DNA of 64,000 bases from Pelomonas sp. Root405 (GCF_001425165.1 NZ_LMDU01000001.1:1023311-1087310), one strand, 5' to 3'; shown: positions 24,926 to 33,920, counted from the first letter of the stretch. Notes: generated by a model not told the origin, from the sequence alone. Numbers and translations: made by a program.

Positions 24926-26194
24926 ATGAGCCCCCAGCCCTCACTGAGCGACCGAATCGCCGCGCTGACGGCGGCGCTGGAATCCCAGGTCATCGCCTGG
25001 CGGCGCGACCTGCACCAGCATCCCGAACTGGGCAACCGCGAGTTCCGCACCGCGTCCCTCATTGCCGAGCATCTGCGCTCGCTCGGCTTTGACGATGTGA
25101 AGACCGGCGTGGCCCACACCGGCGTCGTCGGCCTGCTGCGAGGCGGCAGGCCGGGCGGCGTGGTGGCGCTGCGGGCCGACATGGACGGCCTGCCGGTCAC
25201 GGAAGAGGTGGAGCTGCCCTTTGCCTCAAAGGCGCGTGCGGTCTGGAACGGCGAGGAGGTGGGCGTCATGCATGCCTGCGGGCATGACTGCCATGTCGCC
25301 ATCCTGATGGGCGTGGCCAGCATCCTGGCCAGCCTGCGCGCCGACATCCCCGGCACCATCAAGTTCATCTTCCAGCCCGCCGAGGAAATGCCGCCCGAGG
25401 GCGAGGAGGGCGGCGCGGCGCTGATGATCAAGGAAGGTGTGCTGGAGAACCCGACGCCCAGTGCCATCTTCGGCCTGCACGTCACCTCGCGCCAGCACTC
25501 CGGTGTCATCGGCTACCGGCCGGGGCCGACGATGGCGAGTTCCGACAAGCTCAAGATCACCGTGCTGGGCAAGCAGACGCATGGCGCGGCGCCCTGGCTG
25601 GGCATCGACCCCATCGTCACGTCGGCGCAGATCGTGCTGGGCCTGCAGACCATCGTCAGCCGCACGCTGGACCTGAACCGCGAGCCGGCCGTCGTCACCA
25701 TCGGCGCCATCAAGGGCGGTGTGCGCGAGAACATCATCCCGGACTCGGTGGAGATGCGCGGCACCATCCGCAGCTTCGACGAAGGCATGCGCGACGCCAT
25801 CCACGAGCGCATCACGACGCTGGCGGAAGGCATCTCGGCGGCGTCGCGCGCGACCTGCAAGGTTTGCATCACGAAGAACTATCCCGTCACGCGCAATGAC
25901 CCGGTGCTGACCGAGCAGATGGTGCCCACACTGACGCGCGTCGCGAGCACCGGCCCGCGACCCATGGGCATCGAGGTGGTGCCCAAGGCGACGGGCGCGG
26001 AGGACTTCTCGTTTTTCCAGCGCCTCATCCCGGGCCTGTTCTTCTTCGTCGGGGTGACGCCGCCGGACATCGAGCCGACCAAGGCTTATTCCAACCATTC
26101 GCCGCGCTTCGTCGTCGACGAGCGCGGGCTGGAAGTGGGCGTGCGGGCTCTGGCCAACTTGGCTGTCGACTATCTCTCGGCCGTCAAGGCTTGA
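24926..26194 (+). CDS. M20-family metal-dependent amidohydrolase (422 aa)
   Basis: Peptidase M20D / hippurate hydrolase type, removing acyl groups from N-acyl amino acids or related amides. Metal ligands and active-site pieces are visible: RRDLHQHPELGNREF, ALRADMDGLPV, MHACGHDCHVA, FQPAEE, IFGLHV, the dimerisation-domain KQTHGAAPW and the C-terminal ATGAEDFSFF with a final NHSPRF. No signal peptide, so cytosolic. TACCAT lies 8 nt before the ATG with no ribosome-binding site, suggesting a leaderless transcript. The 3' end overlaps the convergent binding-protein gene by 11 bp. The substrate cannot be read from the sequence. Confidence 0.93.
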   Translation: MSPQPSLSDRIAALTAALESQVIAWRRDLHQHPELGNREFRTASLIAEHLRSLGFDDVKTGVAHTGVVGLLRGGRPGGVVALRADMDGLPVTEEVELPFASKARAVWNGEEVGVMHACGHDCHVAILMGVASILASLRADIPGTIKFIFQPAEEMPPEGEEGGAALMIKEGVLENPTPSAIFGLHVTSRQHSGVIGYRPGPTMASSDKLKITVLGKQTHGAAPWLGIDPIVTSAQIVLGLQTIVSRTLDLNREPAVVTIGAIKGGVRENIIPDSVEMRGTIRSFDEGMRDAIHERITTLAEGISAASRATCKVCITKNYPVTRNDPVLTEQMVPTLTRVASTGPRPMGIEVVPKATGAEDFSFFQRLIPGLFFFVGVTPPDIEPTKAYSNHSPRFVVDERGLEVGVRALANLAVDYLSAVKA

Positions 26195-26918
26195 CGGCGC
26201 TGGCCGCCCAGGGCGAGCTGCGCAGCCTGGCGGACTCACCGCTGGCCTCCATCTGTTGCAAGACCCGCGTCAGCTGCGGCAGCAGCGCGCGGTGGCGGCC
26301 ATTGAGCAGCGCGTAAAGCGGCATGGCGTGCAGGGCGGCCGGCAGACGGGTGAGGCCCTGGAGGTGGTGCGCGTCGATGTCGGGCTCGCCTGTCGTCGAT
26401 GCGAACAGGGCCAGGTCGATGGCGCCCATGCGCAGCAGCCGCAGCAGGTCCAGCCGGGTTGTGGCCTCGACGCGGCGTGGCGCGCCGGCCAGCAGCTTTT
26501 CGAGCGCGACGACGCCGCGCGGGAAGCCGACACGCCAGGCCACGGCCTCGGCGAGCCCGATCGGCGCCGCCTCGCCTCGCCGCACATAGCCGATGACCTC
26601 CATCGTGGCCAGCGGCACGGGCACGAGCAACAGGGAGGGGTGTTCCTCGGCTACCGCGCGGATGCGCATCACCTCACCGTCCAGCAGACCTTGCTCGGTC
26701 ATGACCAGCGAGCGGCGCAGCGGCAGAGGCTCGAAATGCACCTCGTGGCCCAGCGACGCCAGTGCCTGCTTGAGAAGCGCGCGGGCGGCAGGTGACAGGC
26801 CGCTGTGGTCGTTCGCATCGGTGGCGAAGCGCAGCGGCGTCGGCGCGGCCACACCGCGCGGGGCGGCCAGGAGCGCAAGCATCGCCGCAGCGGCCTGACG
26901 ACGCCGACAACCCGCCAT
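26184..26918 (-). CDS. Periplasmic substrate-binding-like protein (244 aa)
   Basis: Looks like a small extracellular solute-binding protein of family 3 type without a transporter beside it. An Arg-rich start and hydrophobic stretch (residues ~8-25, AAAAMLALLAAPRGVAA) act as a signal peptide. Then LRFATDANDHSGLSPAARAL, LRRSLVMTEQGLLDGEVMR and IGYVRRGEA resemble lobe I. The second lobe is short. Such orphan proteins are common in Burkholderiales and may serve as sensors. Convergent with and overlapping the amidohydrolase by 11 bp. Confidence 0.6.
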   Translation of the reverse strand: MAGCRRRQAAAAMLALLAAPRGVAAPTPLRFATDANDHSGLSPAARALLKQALASLGHEVHFEPLPLRRSLVMTEQGLLDGEVMRIRAVAEEHPSLLLVPVPLATMEVIGYVRRGEAAPIGLAEAVAWRVGFPRGVVALEKLLAGAPRRVEATTRLDLLRLLRMGAIDLALFASTTGEPDIDAHHLQGLTRLPAALHAMPLYALLNGRHRALLPQLTRVLQQMEASGESARLRSSPWAASAVKP

Positions 26919-27009
26919 GGCTGCCCCCCGCTACTCGGCGCCTATGGGCGCTCTCGACTCCCCGCTCTGATATTAGGAGGTCTCTTCCGGCAGCGGCGCG
27001 ATAACTCGC

Positions 27010-27678
27010 TCAGCTCGGCGCAATATTCAGGAAGAAGCGCGACAGCCAGCCCACGGCGTGGGCGTCAGCGGCGGCGCCGCGGCCGCGTTGCTCGATGCGG
27101 ACATTGGCGACCGACGTGGACGAGACCGCATTGCCCTGGCCGATGGAGCGCGGGTCGACCTGGCCGGAAAAGCGCAGCACGTCGACGTTGCGGTTCACGC
27201 CGATCTGCTTCTCGCCGCTGATCATCAGGTGGCCGTTGGGCAGCACGCCGGTGACGACGGCCGTGATGGCGCCGGTGAACTCGTTGGTGTTCTGATTGCT
27301 GCCCTTGCCCTTGTTGTCGTTGGCCGAGGTGGCCTCGGCGGTGGCGCGGGCGAAGGCCTTGGGCGAGATGCCGGGCACGGCGCTGATGCCGGCGGACAGG
27401 CCGCCGCTCTTGCTCAGCTCGCTGCTGCTGGTCTGCGAGGCCGACACGCGTTCGGTGATCTGGATGGTCAGCGTGTCGCCGACCAGGCGGGCGCGGTGGT
27501 CCTCGAACAGCGGGCGGTAGCTGGCGCCCTGGTAGATGGCGCCGTTGCTGGCGGCGACGGGCTGCACCTGGGGCAGGTTGACGACAGGCGTGTGCGCCAG
27601 CTGGACCTGGGGCTCGGGGTAGGGCGTGGCGCAGCCGGCGAGCAGGGCTGGAAAAAGGATGGCGGCAAGGTACTTCAT
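27010..27678 (-). CDS. flgH: Flagellar L-ring lipoprotein FlgH (222 aa)
   Basis: Outer-membrane L-ring subunit. MKYLAAILFPALLAGC carries a lipobox (LAGC), so the mature protein is lipidated at C16. Conserved pieces: YRPLFEDHRARLVGDTLTI, TNEFTGAITAVVTGVLPNGH and SGEKQIGVNRNVDVLRFSGQ. ATG 27678 with upstream GGAGAAC is chosen; the longer frame has 26 extra codons. It ends the flgB-H half of the split cluster, and flgI follows only after 2.8 kb. Confidence 0.95.
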   Translation of the reverse strand: MKYLAAILFPALLAGCATPYPEPQVQLAHTPVVNLPQVQPVAASNGAIYQGASYRPLFEDHRARLVGDTLTIQITERVSASQTSSSELSKSGGLSAGISAVPGISPKAFARATAEATSANDNKGKGSNQNTNEFTGAITAVVTGVLPNGHLMISGEKQIGVNRNVDVLRFSGQVDPRSIGQGNAVSSTSVANVRIEQRGRGAAADAHAVGWLSRFFLNIAPS

Positions 27679-27699
27679 GACGGGTTCTCCGTGGATCAG

Positions 27700-27799
27700 G
27701 CCGCGCAGCCGGCCGCTTCTCGAGCGGCAGCCATGGAACCGGCTTTGCCGGGCCATCGGCTGCGCCCCCTGGGGGGAGCGCGCGAGCGCAACGGGGGGG
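27700..27799 (-). repeat. Intergenic hairpin repeat, possible third family member
   Basis: The 121-bp gap between flgG and flgH (minus strand) begins at the flgG stop with a C-run, then CTCCCCCCAGGGGGCG, then a nested hairpin (GCAGCC...GGCTGC outside, CCGGC-AAA-GCCGG inside). The layout (C-rich start at a stop codon, C5/G5 palindrome, hairpin) matches the better-conserved pair at 48.0 and 52.1 kb, though the sequence is only partly similar. Confidence 0.4.
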
Positions 27800-28582
27800 T
27801 CAAATCTGGGCCAGTTTTTGCAGCATCTGGTCCGACGTCTGCACCGCTTTGGAATTGAGCTCGTAGGCGCGCTGGGTCTGGATCATCTGCACCAGCTCCT
27901 CGACGACGTTGACGTTGGACGTCTCGACAAAGCCCTGCTGCAAGGCGCCGATGCCGTTGTTGTTGGGCGAGCCGGTGTTGGGCGTGCCGCTGGAGGCGGT
28001 CTCGGCGAACAGGTTCTGTCCCTTGGGGTCCAGGCCGGCCGGGTTCACGAAGGTGGCGAGCTGCACCTGGCCCACGGTCTGCGGCGCGGTCTGGCCCGGC
28101 AGCGTGACGCTGACGGTGCCGTCGTTGCCGATGGTCAGGCTCTGGGCGTTGTTCGGGATCGTGATGCCGGGCAGCACGGTGTAGCCATTGCTGGTGACCA
28201 TCTGGCCGTCGGCGTTGAGCTGGAAGCTGCCGTCCCGCGTGTACGAGGTCGTGCCGTCGGGCATCTGCACCTGGAAGAAGCCGTCGCCCTTGATGGCCAG
28301 GTCGAGGTTGTTGCTGGTCTGCTGCAGGTTGCCCTGGGTGTAGATGCGCGCGGTGGCGACGGGTCGGACGCCCAGGCCGACCTGCAGCCCAGTCGGCAGC
28401 GTGGTCTGCTCGGTCGTGTTGGCGCCGCTCTGGCGCATGTTCTGGTAGATCAGGTCCTCGAACACCGCGTGCGAACGCTTGTAGCCGTTGGTGGCGACGT
28501 TGGCGAGGTTGTGGGAGATGTTGTCCAGCTGAACCTGCTGGGCTTCCATGCCGGTCTTGGCAATCCAGAGCGAGCGCATCAT
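27800..28582 (-). CDS. flgG: Flagellar distal rod protein FlgG (260 aa)
   Basis: Distal rod subunit. The N-terminus [20 protein letters not shown] with [17 protein letters not shown] is the rod-protein signature, and the C-terminus [20 protein letters not shown] with [17 protein letters not shown] is diagnostic for FlgG. The length of 260 is exactly typical. It lies between flgF (14 bp upstream) and flgH. Confidence 0.97.
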   Translation of the reverse strand: MMRSLWIAKTGMEAQQVQLDNISHNLANVATNGYKRSHAVFEDLIYQNMRQSGANTTEQTTLPTGLQVGLGVRPVATARIYTQGNLQQTSNNLDLAIKGDGFFQVQMPDGTTSYTRDGSFQLNADGQMVTSNGYTVLPGITIPNNAQSLTIGNDGTVSVTLPGQTAPQTVGQVQLATFVNPAGLDPKGQNLFAETASSGTPNTGSPNNNGIGALQQGFVETSNVNVVEELVQMIQTQRAYELNSKAVQTSDQMLQKLAQI

Positions 28583-28596
28583 GGTTAAGTACCTCT

Positions 28597-29322
28597 TTAC
28601 TGGCTGCCGAGCAGCTTGGCGGATTGCTGTCCCTGGGTCTGGGCGATCTGCAGCAGCTTCATCTGCTGCTCGAATTGGCGACCGGCGGCGATCATGGCGA
28701 CCATGGTCTCGACCGGGCTGACGTTGGAGCCTTCCAGCGCACCGTCCTGCACCCGCGCGGCCGGGTTGGCGGGCAGGTCGCCCTCCTGGGCACGGAACAG
28801 GCCGTCGTCGCCGCGGGTCATCGGCACCTCTGGCGTGACCAGCTTGAGCCGGCCCACCGTGGTGGGGCGCTGGTTGGGCTGCTTGGCGCTGATGGTGCCG
28901 TCGCTGCCGATCTCGACCGAGCTGTTGGGCGGCACATTGATGGGACCGCCGTCGCCCAGCACCGGCATGCCGTTGCGCATGACCAGCAGGCCTTCGGCAT
29001 TGACGTCCAGCGAGCCGGCGCGGGTGTAGGCCTCGGTGCCGTCGTTGGCCTGCACGGCCAGCCAGGCATTGCCCTGCATGGCGACGTCGAGGCTGCGACC
29101 CGTGGGCGTCAGCGGCCCTTGCGCGTCGTTGTAGCCAATGGTGGTTTCCAGCGCGAAGGCGCGCGTGGACGCGCCGTCGCCCTGCACCGGCACGGCGCGG
29201 AAAGCCTGCAGCTCCGCCCGAAAACCATTCGTGGTGACGTTGGCGAGGTTGTGCGAGAGCACGTCCTGCCGCTGCATGGCGGCTTTGGCGCCGGCCATCG
29301 AGAGGTAGATCATGCGGTCCAT
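28597..29322 (-). CDS. flgF: Flagellar proximal rod protein FlgF (241 aa)
   Basis: Proximal rod subunit. [20 protein letters not shown] plus [20 protein letters not shown] is the FlgF start. The middle [20 protein letters not shown] and the C-terminal [20 protein letters not shown] fit. Normal length. Located between flgE and flgG in standard order. Confidence 0.96.
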   Translation of the reverse strand: MDRMIYLSMAGAKAAMQRQDVLSHNLANVTTNGFRAELQAFRAVPVQGDGASTRAFALETTIGYNDAQGPLTPTGRSLDVAMQGNAWLAVQANDGTEAYTRAGSLDVNAEGLLVMRNGMPVLGDGGPINVPPNSSVEIGSDGTISAKQPNQRPTTVGRLKLVTPEVPMTRGDDGLFRAQEGDLPANPAARVQDGALEGSNVSPVETMVAMIAAGRQFEQQMKLLQIAQTQGQQSAKLLGSQ

Positions 29323-29347
29323 CGCGCGTCCTCAGCCGTTGTCGTGA

Positions 29348-30694
29348 TCAGCGCAGGTTCACGATCGTCTGCAGGACCTGGTCCTGCGTCTTGATCGTCT
29401 GCGCATTGGCCTGGTAGGCACGCTGGGCCGTCACCATGTTGACAAGCTCGGCGGTCAGGTCGACGTTGCTTTCCTCCAGCGCGCCGGATTGCATCGCGCC
29501 CATGTTGCCGTCACCCGGCACGCCGACGACGGCGTCGCCCGAAGCGACGGTGCGGATCCAGACGTTGCCGCCCATGGTCTGCAGTCCTTGCGGGTTGCGG
29601 AAATTGGCAAGCTCGATCTGGCCGGCCGGCTTGCTCTGGCCGTTGGAATAGCGGGCCTGGACGATGCCGTCGTTCGCCACCTGGATGCCGGTCAGCTGGC
29701 CGGGCGCGTAGCCGTCCTGGGTCAGGTTGGTCACCGCGAAGCTGCTGCCGTTCTCGGTGGCGCCGGCCAGGTTGAGCTGGATGCCGGGAATGGACAGGGT
29801 CGGGTTGCCGCGTGAGCTGACGCCGGCGGGCACCGTCATCGTGATGTCGCCGGGTGGCGTCGTGGCGCTGCCGGTGATGCCGGAAGGCGCGCCGCCGGTG
29901 GGCGGGAAGGTGATGGTGGTGAAAGGCGCCGTCGGGTTGCCGAAGGCGTCCAGCGCGATGGCGCCGCCTGCGGCGTCGGTATCGAACGGCGTGCCATTGG
30001 CCGTCGCATAGACGTTCCAGACGTCGTTGGGCGGCACGGCGCCACTGGGGTCGGCCGCGCGCTGGAAGTAGAAGGTCACCGCGACGTCCTGGCCCTTGGC
30101 GTCGTAGACGGTCATCGACGTGGCGTTGTTGTAGGTGGCGCTGTCTTTCAGGTCCATGCCCACGCCGGTGCCGCCGCCGGGGGCGGTGCTCTTCAGGCGC
30201 GAGTCGAGGTTGAACTCCATCGTCACATTGGCGGTCGTCGCCGGCGGGATGCCACCGGTGGGCAGCTGCAGCGGCTGGGCGGTGCCCGGCTGGATGACGC
30301 CAGCGCCGTTGGCCGGGTAGCCCATCAGCTTGAGCTGGTCGTTGTTGACGATGAAGCCGTCTTTGCTGACCTTGAACTGGCCGTTGCGGCTGTAGCGCGT
30401 CGGGTTGACACCGTCGCTGACCTGGAAGAAGCCGCCGCCGTTGATGGCGAGGTCCATCGGGTTCTCCGTCACCGTGATGTTGCCCTGCGTGAACTGCTGG
30501 GCGACGGACTGCAGGCTGGTGCCGATGCCGATCTGGTTCTGTCCTGCACCGTTGAGCGCGGCCGCATAGACGTCGGAGAACTCGGCCCGCGAGCCCTTGG
30601 CGCCGTAGGTGCCGGAGTTGGCGATGTTGTTGCCGATGACGTCCAGGTTCTTGGAGGCGGCATTGAGACCGGAAAGGCCTTGCTGGAAGCTCAT
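29348..30694 (-). CDS. flgE: Flagellar hook protein FlgE (448 aa)
   Basis: Hook subunit, exported by the flagellar apparatus. The N-terminal MSFQQGLSGLNAASKNLDVI, then GNNIANSGTYGAKGSRAEFS, and the C-terminal LEESNVDLTAELVNMVTAQR with AYQANAQTIKTQDQVLQTIV are the conserved D0 segments. The central ~300 residues are the variable hook surface domains, rich in Thr, Gly and Pro. It starts 30 bp after flgD. Confidence 0.97.
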   Translation of the reverse strand: MSFQQGLSGLNAASKNLDVIGNNIANSGTYGAKGSRAEFSDVYAAALNGAGQNQIGIGTSLQSVAQQFTQGNITVTENPMDLAINGGGFFQVSDGVNPTRYSRNGQFKVSKDGFIVNNDQLKLMGYPANGAGVIQPGTAQPLQLPTGGIPPATTANVTMEFNLDSRLKSTAPGGGTGVGMDLKDSATYNNATSMTVYDAKGQDVAVTFYFQRAADPSGAVPPNDVWNVYATANGTPFDTDAAGGAIALDAFGNPTAPFTTITFPPTGGAPSGITGSATTPPGDITMTVPAGVSSRGNPTLSIPGIQLNLAGATENGSSFAVTNLTQDGYAPGQLTGIQVANDGIVQARYSNGQSKPAGQIELANFRNPQGLQTMGGNVWIRTVASGDAVVGVPGDGNMGAMQSGALEESNVDLTAELVNMVTAQRAYQANAQTIKTQDQVLQTIVNLR

Positions 30695-30724
30695 GGGGAG
30701 TCCTTGCTGTCGTGCGGGGAAAAG

Positions 30725-31366
30725 TTAGTTGACTGCCGAGACGGCCGTGTAGTCCACGGGGCCGAGGCGCGCGAGGTTCAGCTTGAGGTTGCCGCCCTCG
30801 CTGTAGACGGCGTCGACCTTGTCGTAGGCATAGGTCGTTGCCGCGACGGCGGCGGTGCCGTTGGTGGCGGTGATGCGGTACTTGACCTCGGCGCCCTCGG
30901 CGGCAGCCGAGCCGGCGTTCCAGGCGAAGGTCTGGCGGCCCGAGCCTTGCGCGCCGAGCTGCTTGGTGTCGATGACATTGCCAGCCGGGCCGAGGATCTC
31001 CAGCTTCACGTTCTGCGCCGCACCGGCGAGTTCATAGCTGCCCTCGGCGATGCCGGCGTCGACCTGGATCTTGTCGCTGGGCACGCTGACCTCTCGGCCG
31101 ACGAGGGAGATGGACTGCAGCGCCTGCATCTGGCCGAGCTGGCCGCCCAGGCTCTTGATGCTGGTGTCCAGCGTCGACAGGCTCGTGACCTGCTGGATCT
31201 GCGCCATCTGGCTCGTCACCTGGGCGTTGTCCATCGGGTTGAGCGGGTCCTGGTTGTTCATCTGCGCGACGAGCAGCTTCAGGAAGCGGTCCTGGGTCTC
31301 GGCGGCGTTCTTGGCGGAGACGGTGGGCGCGCCCGTCGTGCTGCCGTTGAGTGCGGTGATGTCCAT
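30725..31366 (-). CDS. flgD: Flagellar hook capping protein FlgD (213 aa)
   Basis: Scaffold cap for hook assembly. The conserved N-terminal block DRFLKLLVAQMNNQDPLNPM with ITSQMAQIQQ-like continuation (VTSQMAQIQQVTSLSTLDTS) is the FlgD signature. The C-terminal half is a FlgD Ig-like/Tudor domain (ELAGAAQNVKLEI, FAWNAGSAAAEG). Start overlaps flgC stop by one base. Confidence 0.96.
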   Translation of the reverse strand: MDITALNGSTTGAPTVSAKNAAETQDRFLKLLVAQMNNQDPLNPMDNAQVTSQMAQIQQVTSLSTLDTSIKSLGGQLGQMQALQSISLVGREVSVPSDKIQVDAGIAEGSYELAGAAQNVKLEILGPAGNVIDTKQLGAQGSGRQTFAWNAGSAAAEGAEVKYRITATNGTAAVAATTYAYDKVDAVYSEGGNLKLNLARLGPVDYTAVSAVN

Positions 31367-31782
31367 CAGCTTTGCCCAAGTTGCAAGGTCTTGAGCAGCA
31401 GGCTCTTGGCCGTGCTCATCACCTCGATGTTGTTTTGGTAGGAGCGCGAGGCCGAGATCATGTTGACCATCTCTTCCACCGTGTTCACGTTGGAATAGGT
31501 CACGTATCCGTCGACGTCCGCCTGCGGATGCTTGGGATCGTGGATGCGGCGTCCGGGCGTCTGGTCCTCGCTGATGTTGGTCACGCGAACGCCGGCGTTG
31601 CCGCTGTCGTTGCCCGCGCCCATCAGCGCCGTCTGGAAGACGACCTGGCGTGCCTTGTAGGCCTGACCGTCCGGCCCGGCCACGGTGTCGGCGTTGGCCA
31701 GGTTGCTGGCCACCACGTTGAGGCGCTGGCTCTGCGCGCTGACCGCGCTGCCGGCGACGTTGAAGATCTGGAACATCGACAT
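31366..31782 (-). CDS. flgC: Flagellar proximal rod protein FlgC (138 aa)
   Basis: Rod subunit. MSMFQIFNVAGSAVSAQSQR with LNVVASNLANADTVAGPDGQ and YKARQVVF is typical. The C-terminal DPKHPQADVDGYVTYSNVNT and VEEMVNMISASRSYQNNIEV matches FlgC. It follows flgB by 13 bp and is coupled to flgD. Confidence 0.97.
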   Translation of the reverse strand: MSMFQIFNVAGSAVSAQSQRLNVVASNLANADTVAGPDGQAYKARQVVFQTALMGAGNDSGNAGVRVTNISEDQTPGRRIHDPKHPQADVDGYVTYSNVNTVEEMVNMISASRSYQNNIEVMSTAKSLLLKTLQLGQS

Positions 31783-31795
31783 GGTCTAGTTCTCC

Positions 31796-32209
31796 TCAGC
31801 CCTGGTTGTGCGACTTCATCGCGTCGAGCGTCGTGCGCACCGAACCGCTGATGAAGCGCAGCGTGGCCTCGTACTTCACCGAGTTGTCGGCAAAGCTGGC
31901 GCGTTCACGGTCCATGTCGACGCCGTTGCTGTCCAGGCTGGTCTGGGACTGCAGCGCGTACTGCTTGCCGCTCTCGCCGCGGGCGCCGGCCAGCGGGGCC
32001 ATGTGGCCGCGCTGCGTCGTCTGCAGCGCGCCAGGCGTGCCGACCTGACCGGTGGCCTCGCGCAGCGCGCGGGCAAAGTCGATGTCGCGGGCCTGGTAGC
32101 CCGGTGTGTCGGCATTGGCGATGTTGCTGGCGAGCAGGCGCTGGCGCTCCGCCCGCAGCGTCAGGGCCTGGGTCTGGAAGTTCAGCGTGTCGGTCAGTCG
32201 GTTCAGCAT
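31796..32209 (-). CDS. flgB: Flagellar rod protein FlgB (137 aa)
   Basis: First gene of the flgB-H operon. The product is a proximal rod subunit: RLLASNIANADTPGYQARDI near the N-terminus, VDMDRERASFADNSVKYEAT near the C-terminus. ATG 32209 gives the family length; the open frame continues far upstream through flgA on the other strand but is not coding there. A weak purine-rich GAAAGAG stands upstream. The 144-bp divergent gap to flgA should hold promoters for both. Confidence 0.96.
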   Translation of the reverse strand: MLNRLTDTLNFQTQALTLRAERQRLLASNIANADTPGYQARDIDFARALREATGQVGTPGALQTTQRGHMAPLAGARGESGKQYALQSQTSLDSNGVDMDRERASFADNSVKYEATLRFISGSVRTTLDAMKSHNQG

Positions 32210-32353
32210 CTGGGGCCTCTTTCGAGGTTGGTGGCCGGGATGGCTCTTGCGCAAATTGTCTGGAGCGGGCCGGAAAACATGAGCGGGATTAGCGGGTGCA
32301 AAGCCGCTCATTTCCGATCTAGCAAAGCCGGCCCCATCTCTAGAGTGGCGGCC

Positions 32354-33049
32354 ATGCTTCGCGCCACCCTGCTCCTTGTCTGCCTGCTCGCTGCCCTGCC
32401 TGGGTGGGCGCAGACCGTGCTCGATCCAGCCGTGCTGGAACGCGTGCGCGTGCTGGCCGAAACGGCCGCCCGCGTGGCTGCACCGCCCAATACCCGCGTC
32501 GCTGTCGAGATCGGCGCGCTGGACGCCCGCCTGCGCCTGGCGCCCTGCCGCCAGGTCCAGCCCTATCTGCCGCCGGGCATGGCCGTCTGGGGCAAAAGCC
32601 GCATCGGCCTGCGCTGCACCGACGGCGTGGCGCGCTGGAATGTGACGCTGCCCGTGCGTGTGGCCGTGCTCGGCCGCGCCGTGGTGGCCGCCAGCCCGCT
32701 GCCGGCTGGCGTGAATTTGTCTCAAGAACATCTGGCGCTGGCCGATATCGACATTGCCGCCGAACCCGGCGCCGTCTTTACCGACCCGGACGTGCTGATC
32801 GGGCGCACGCTGGCCCGGCCGCTGGGCGCCGCCGACGCCGTGCGTGCGCCGGCGCTGAAGTCCCGCCAGTGGTTTGCCGCTGGCGAGACGGTGCAGGTTC
32901 GCGTCGCCGGCGAAGGGTTTGCCGTCGCCTCGGAAGCCAGGGCCATGAGCGCCGGCATCGAAGGGCAGGACGTCAAGGTGCGCTTCGAGAGCGGCCGCGT
33001 CGCCAGCGGACGGGCTGTCGGCGAGCGCCGGGTGGAGCTGCTGTTGTGA
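32354..33049 (+). CDS. flgA: Flagellar P-ring assembly chaperone FlgA (231 aa)
   Basis: Periplasmic chaperone for FlgI. The signal peptide is residues 1-19 (MLRATLLLVCLLAALPGWAQ). The SAF domain carries LAPCRQVQPYLPPG, GKSRIGLRC, PLPAGVNLSQEHLALADIDI and the C-terminal QDVKVRFESGRVASGRAVGE. Divergent from flgB and followed by flgM-flgN, the standard betaproteobacterial arrangement. Confidence 0.95.
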   Translation: MLRATLLLVCLLAALPGWAQTVLDPAVLERVRVLAETAARVAAPPNTRVAVEIGALDARLRLAPCRQVQPYLPPGMAVWGKSRIGLRCTDGVARWNVTLPVRVAVLGRAVVAASPLPAGVNLSQEHLALADIDIAAEPGAVFTDPDVLIGRTLARPLGAADAVRAPALKSRQWFAAGETVQVRVAGEGFAVASEARAMSAGIEGQDVKVRFESGRVASGRAVGERRVELLL

Positions 33050-33101
33050 GCAAAGCACCACGAATCTCGGCAACTGGCCGGAAAAACCCGCCAGTTCCCG
33101 C

Positions 33102-33128
33102 TCAAGTTCCTAGGCCAGGGGCCGATAC
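33102..33128 (+). promoter_or_regulatory. Sigma-28 (FliA) promoter of flgMN
   Basis: TCAAGTTC (33102-33109), 11 bp, then GCCGATAC (33121-33128). The sigma-28 consensus is TAAAGTTT-N11-GCCGATAA, so spacing is exact and the -10 is nearly perfect. It lies 60 bp before flgM, whose product inhibits FliA, giving the known negative feedback loop. Confidence 0.85.
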
Positions 33129-33187
33129 AAGGGGAAACTCCCCTGCAATGCCCCATGCGGGGTCTGCCCCGCACCCTGGAGAAGCTC

Positions 33188-33523
33188 ATGAAAATCGGTA
33201 ACAGCCCTGACGGCAGCGCCAGCCCCACGAAGGCCGAGCAGCGCCCCGCCGCGCGCAAGCCCGAGGCCGCCGGGTCGAACGACATCGTCCGGCAGACCCC
33301 GACCGCCGCCGCCCCGGCGCCCAGCGCCCAGGTGGCCATTTCCAGCACCGCCAAGCTGGCCGCCAGCGGCGCCGGCGACGACGGCAGCTTCGACGCCGCC
33401 AAGGTCGACCGCATCTCCAAGGCCATCAGTGAGGGCAAGTTCACGATCAACGCGAACGCCATCGCGGACAAGCTGGTCGCGAATGCGCAAGAATTGCTCA
33501 GCGCGCGCGCCAACAAGCACTAA
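33188..33523 (+). CDS. flgM: Anti-sigma-28 factor FlgM (111 aa)
   Basis: FlgM binds FliA until the hook is complete and it is exported. The N-terminal half is disordered and Ala/Pro-rich. The C-terminal FDAAKVDRISKAISEGKFTI with ADKLVANAQELL is the sigma-binding helix pair. ATG 33188 follows GGAGAAGCTC. Preceded by the sigma-28 promoter and followed 4 bp later by flgN. Confidence 0.95.
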   Translation: MKIGNSPDGSASPTKAEQRPAARKPEAAGSNDIVRQTPTAAAPAPSAQVAISSTAKLAASGAGDDGSFDAAKVDRISKAISEGKFTINANAIADKLVANAQELLSARANKH

Positions 33524-33527
33524 TCCA

Positions 33528-33920
33528 ATGACCGCCATTGCCTCGCCCACACCGCTCAGCCCCGAACTCGAACAGCCTTTGCTGGCTGTCGAAGCTGCGC
33601 TGAACCAACTCGGCGACGCCCTGGCCCGCCGCGACGCTGGCGCGATCGAGCAGCACGCGGCCGAGCTGCACCAGCACCTGGCCCGCGCCGTTCAGACCTT
33701 CAGTGAAGCCGCCCGCACCGGCAGCGTGCCGGCCGCGCTGCGCAACCGCCTCGTGCGCGCCGGTGGCTTGCTGGCCGCCCAGCGCGAAACGCTGGCCCGC
33801 GGCAATGCCTCGCTGGACCGCGCGCTGGATGTGCTGATCCCGAGCGAACCGACGGGCCTTTATGGCGCCGGCGGCAAGGCCGAGCGCCGCAGCACGGGCG
33901 GCGGCAGCTTCCAGGCCTGA
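33528..33920 (+). CDS. flgN: Flagellar export chaperone FlgN (130 aa)
   Basis: FlgN escorts FlgK and FlgL to the export gate. The protein is almost entirely helical (LEQPLLAVEAALNQLGDALA, then RRDAGAIEQHAAELHQHL), typical of the family despite low sequence conservation. ATG 33528 is 4 bp after the flgM stop; the longer open frame upstream overlaps flgM in another frame and is ignored. A clear intrinsic terminator follows. Confidence 0.85.
   Translation: MTAIASPTPLSPELEQPLLAVEAALNQLGDALARRDAGAIEQHAAELHQHLARAVQTFSEAARTGSVPAALRNRLVRAGGLLAAQRETLARGNASLDRALDVLIPSEPTGLYGAGGKAERRSTGGGSFQA

Noticed and set aside
32225-32255. Sigma-54-like CGGGATG-N4-TTGC in the flgB/flgA gap
   Set aside because: Only a partial -24 match; no other sigma-54 sites or activator genes are seen.
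31808-33049. Long + strand open frame reading through flgB into flgA (413 codons)
   Set aside because: Only the part from ATG 32354 encodes FlgA with its signal peptide; the upstream part is antisense to flgB.
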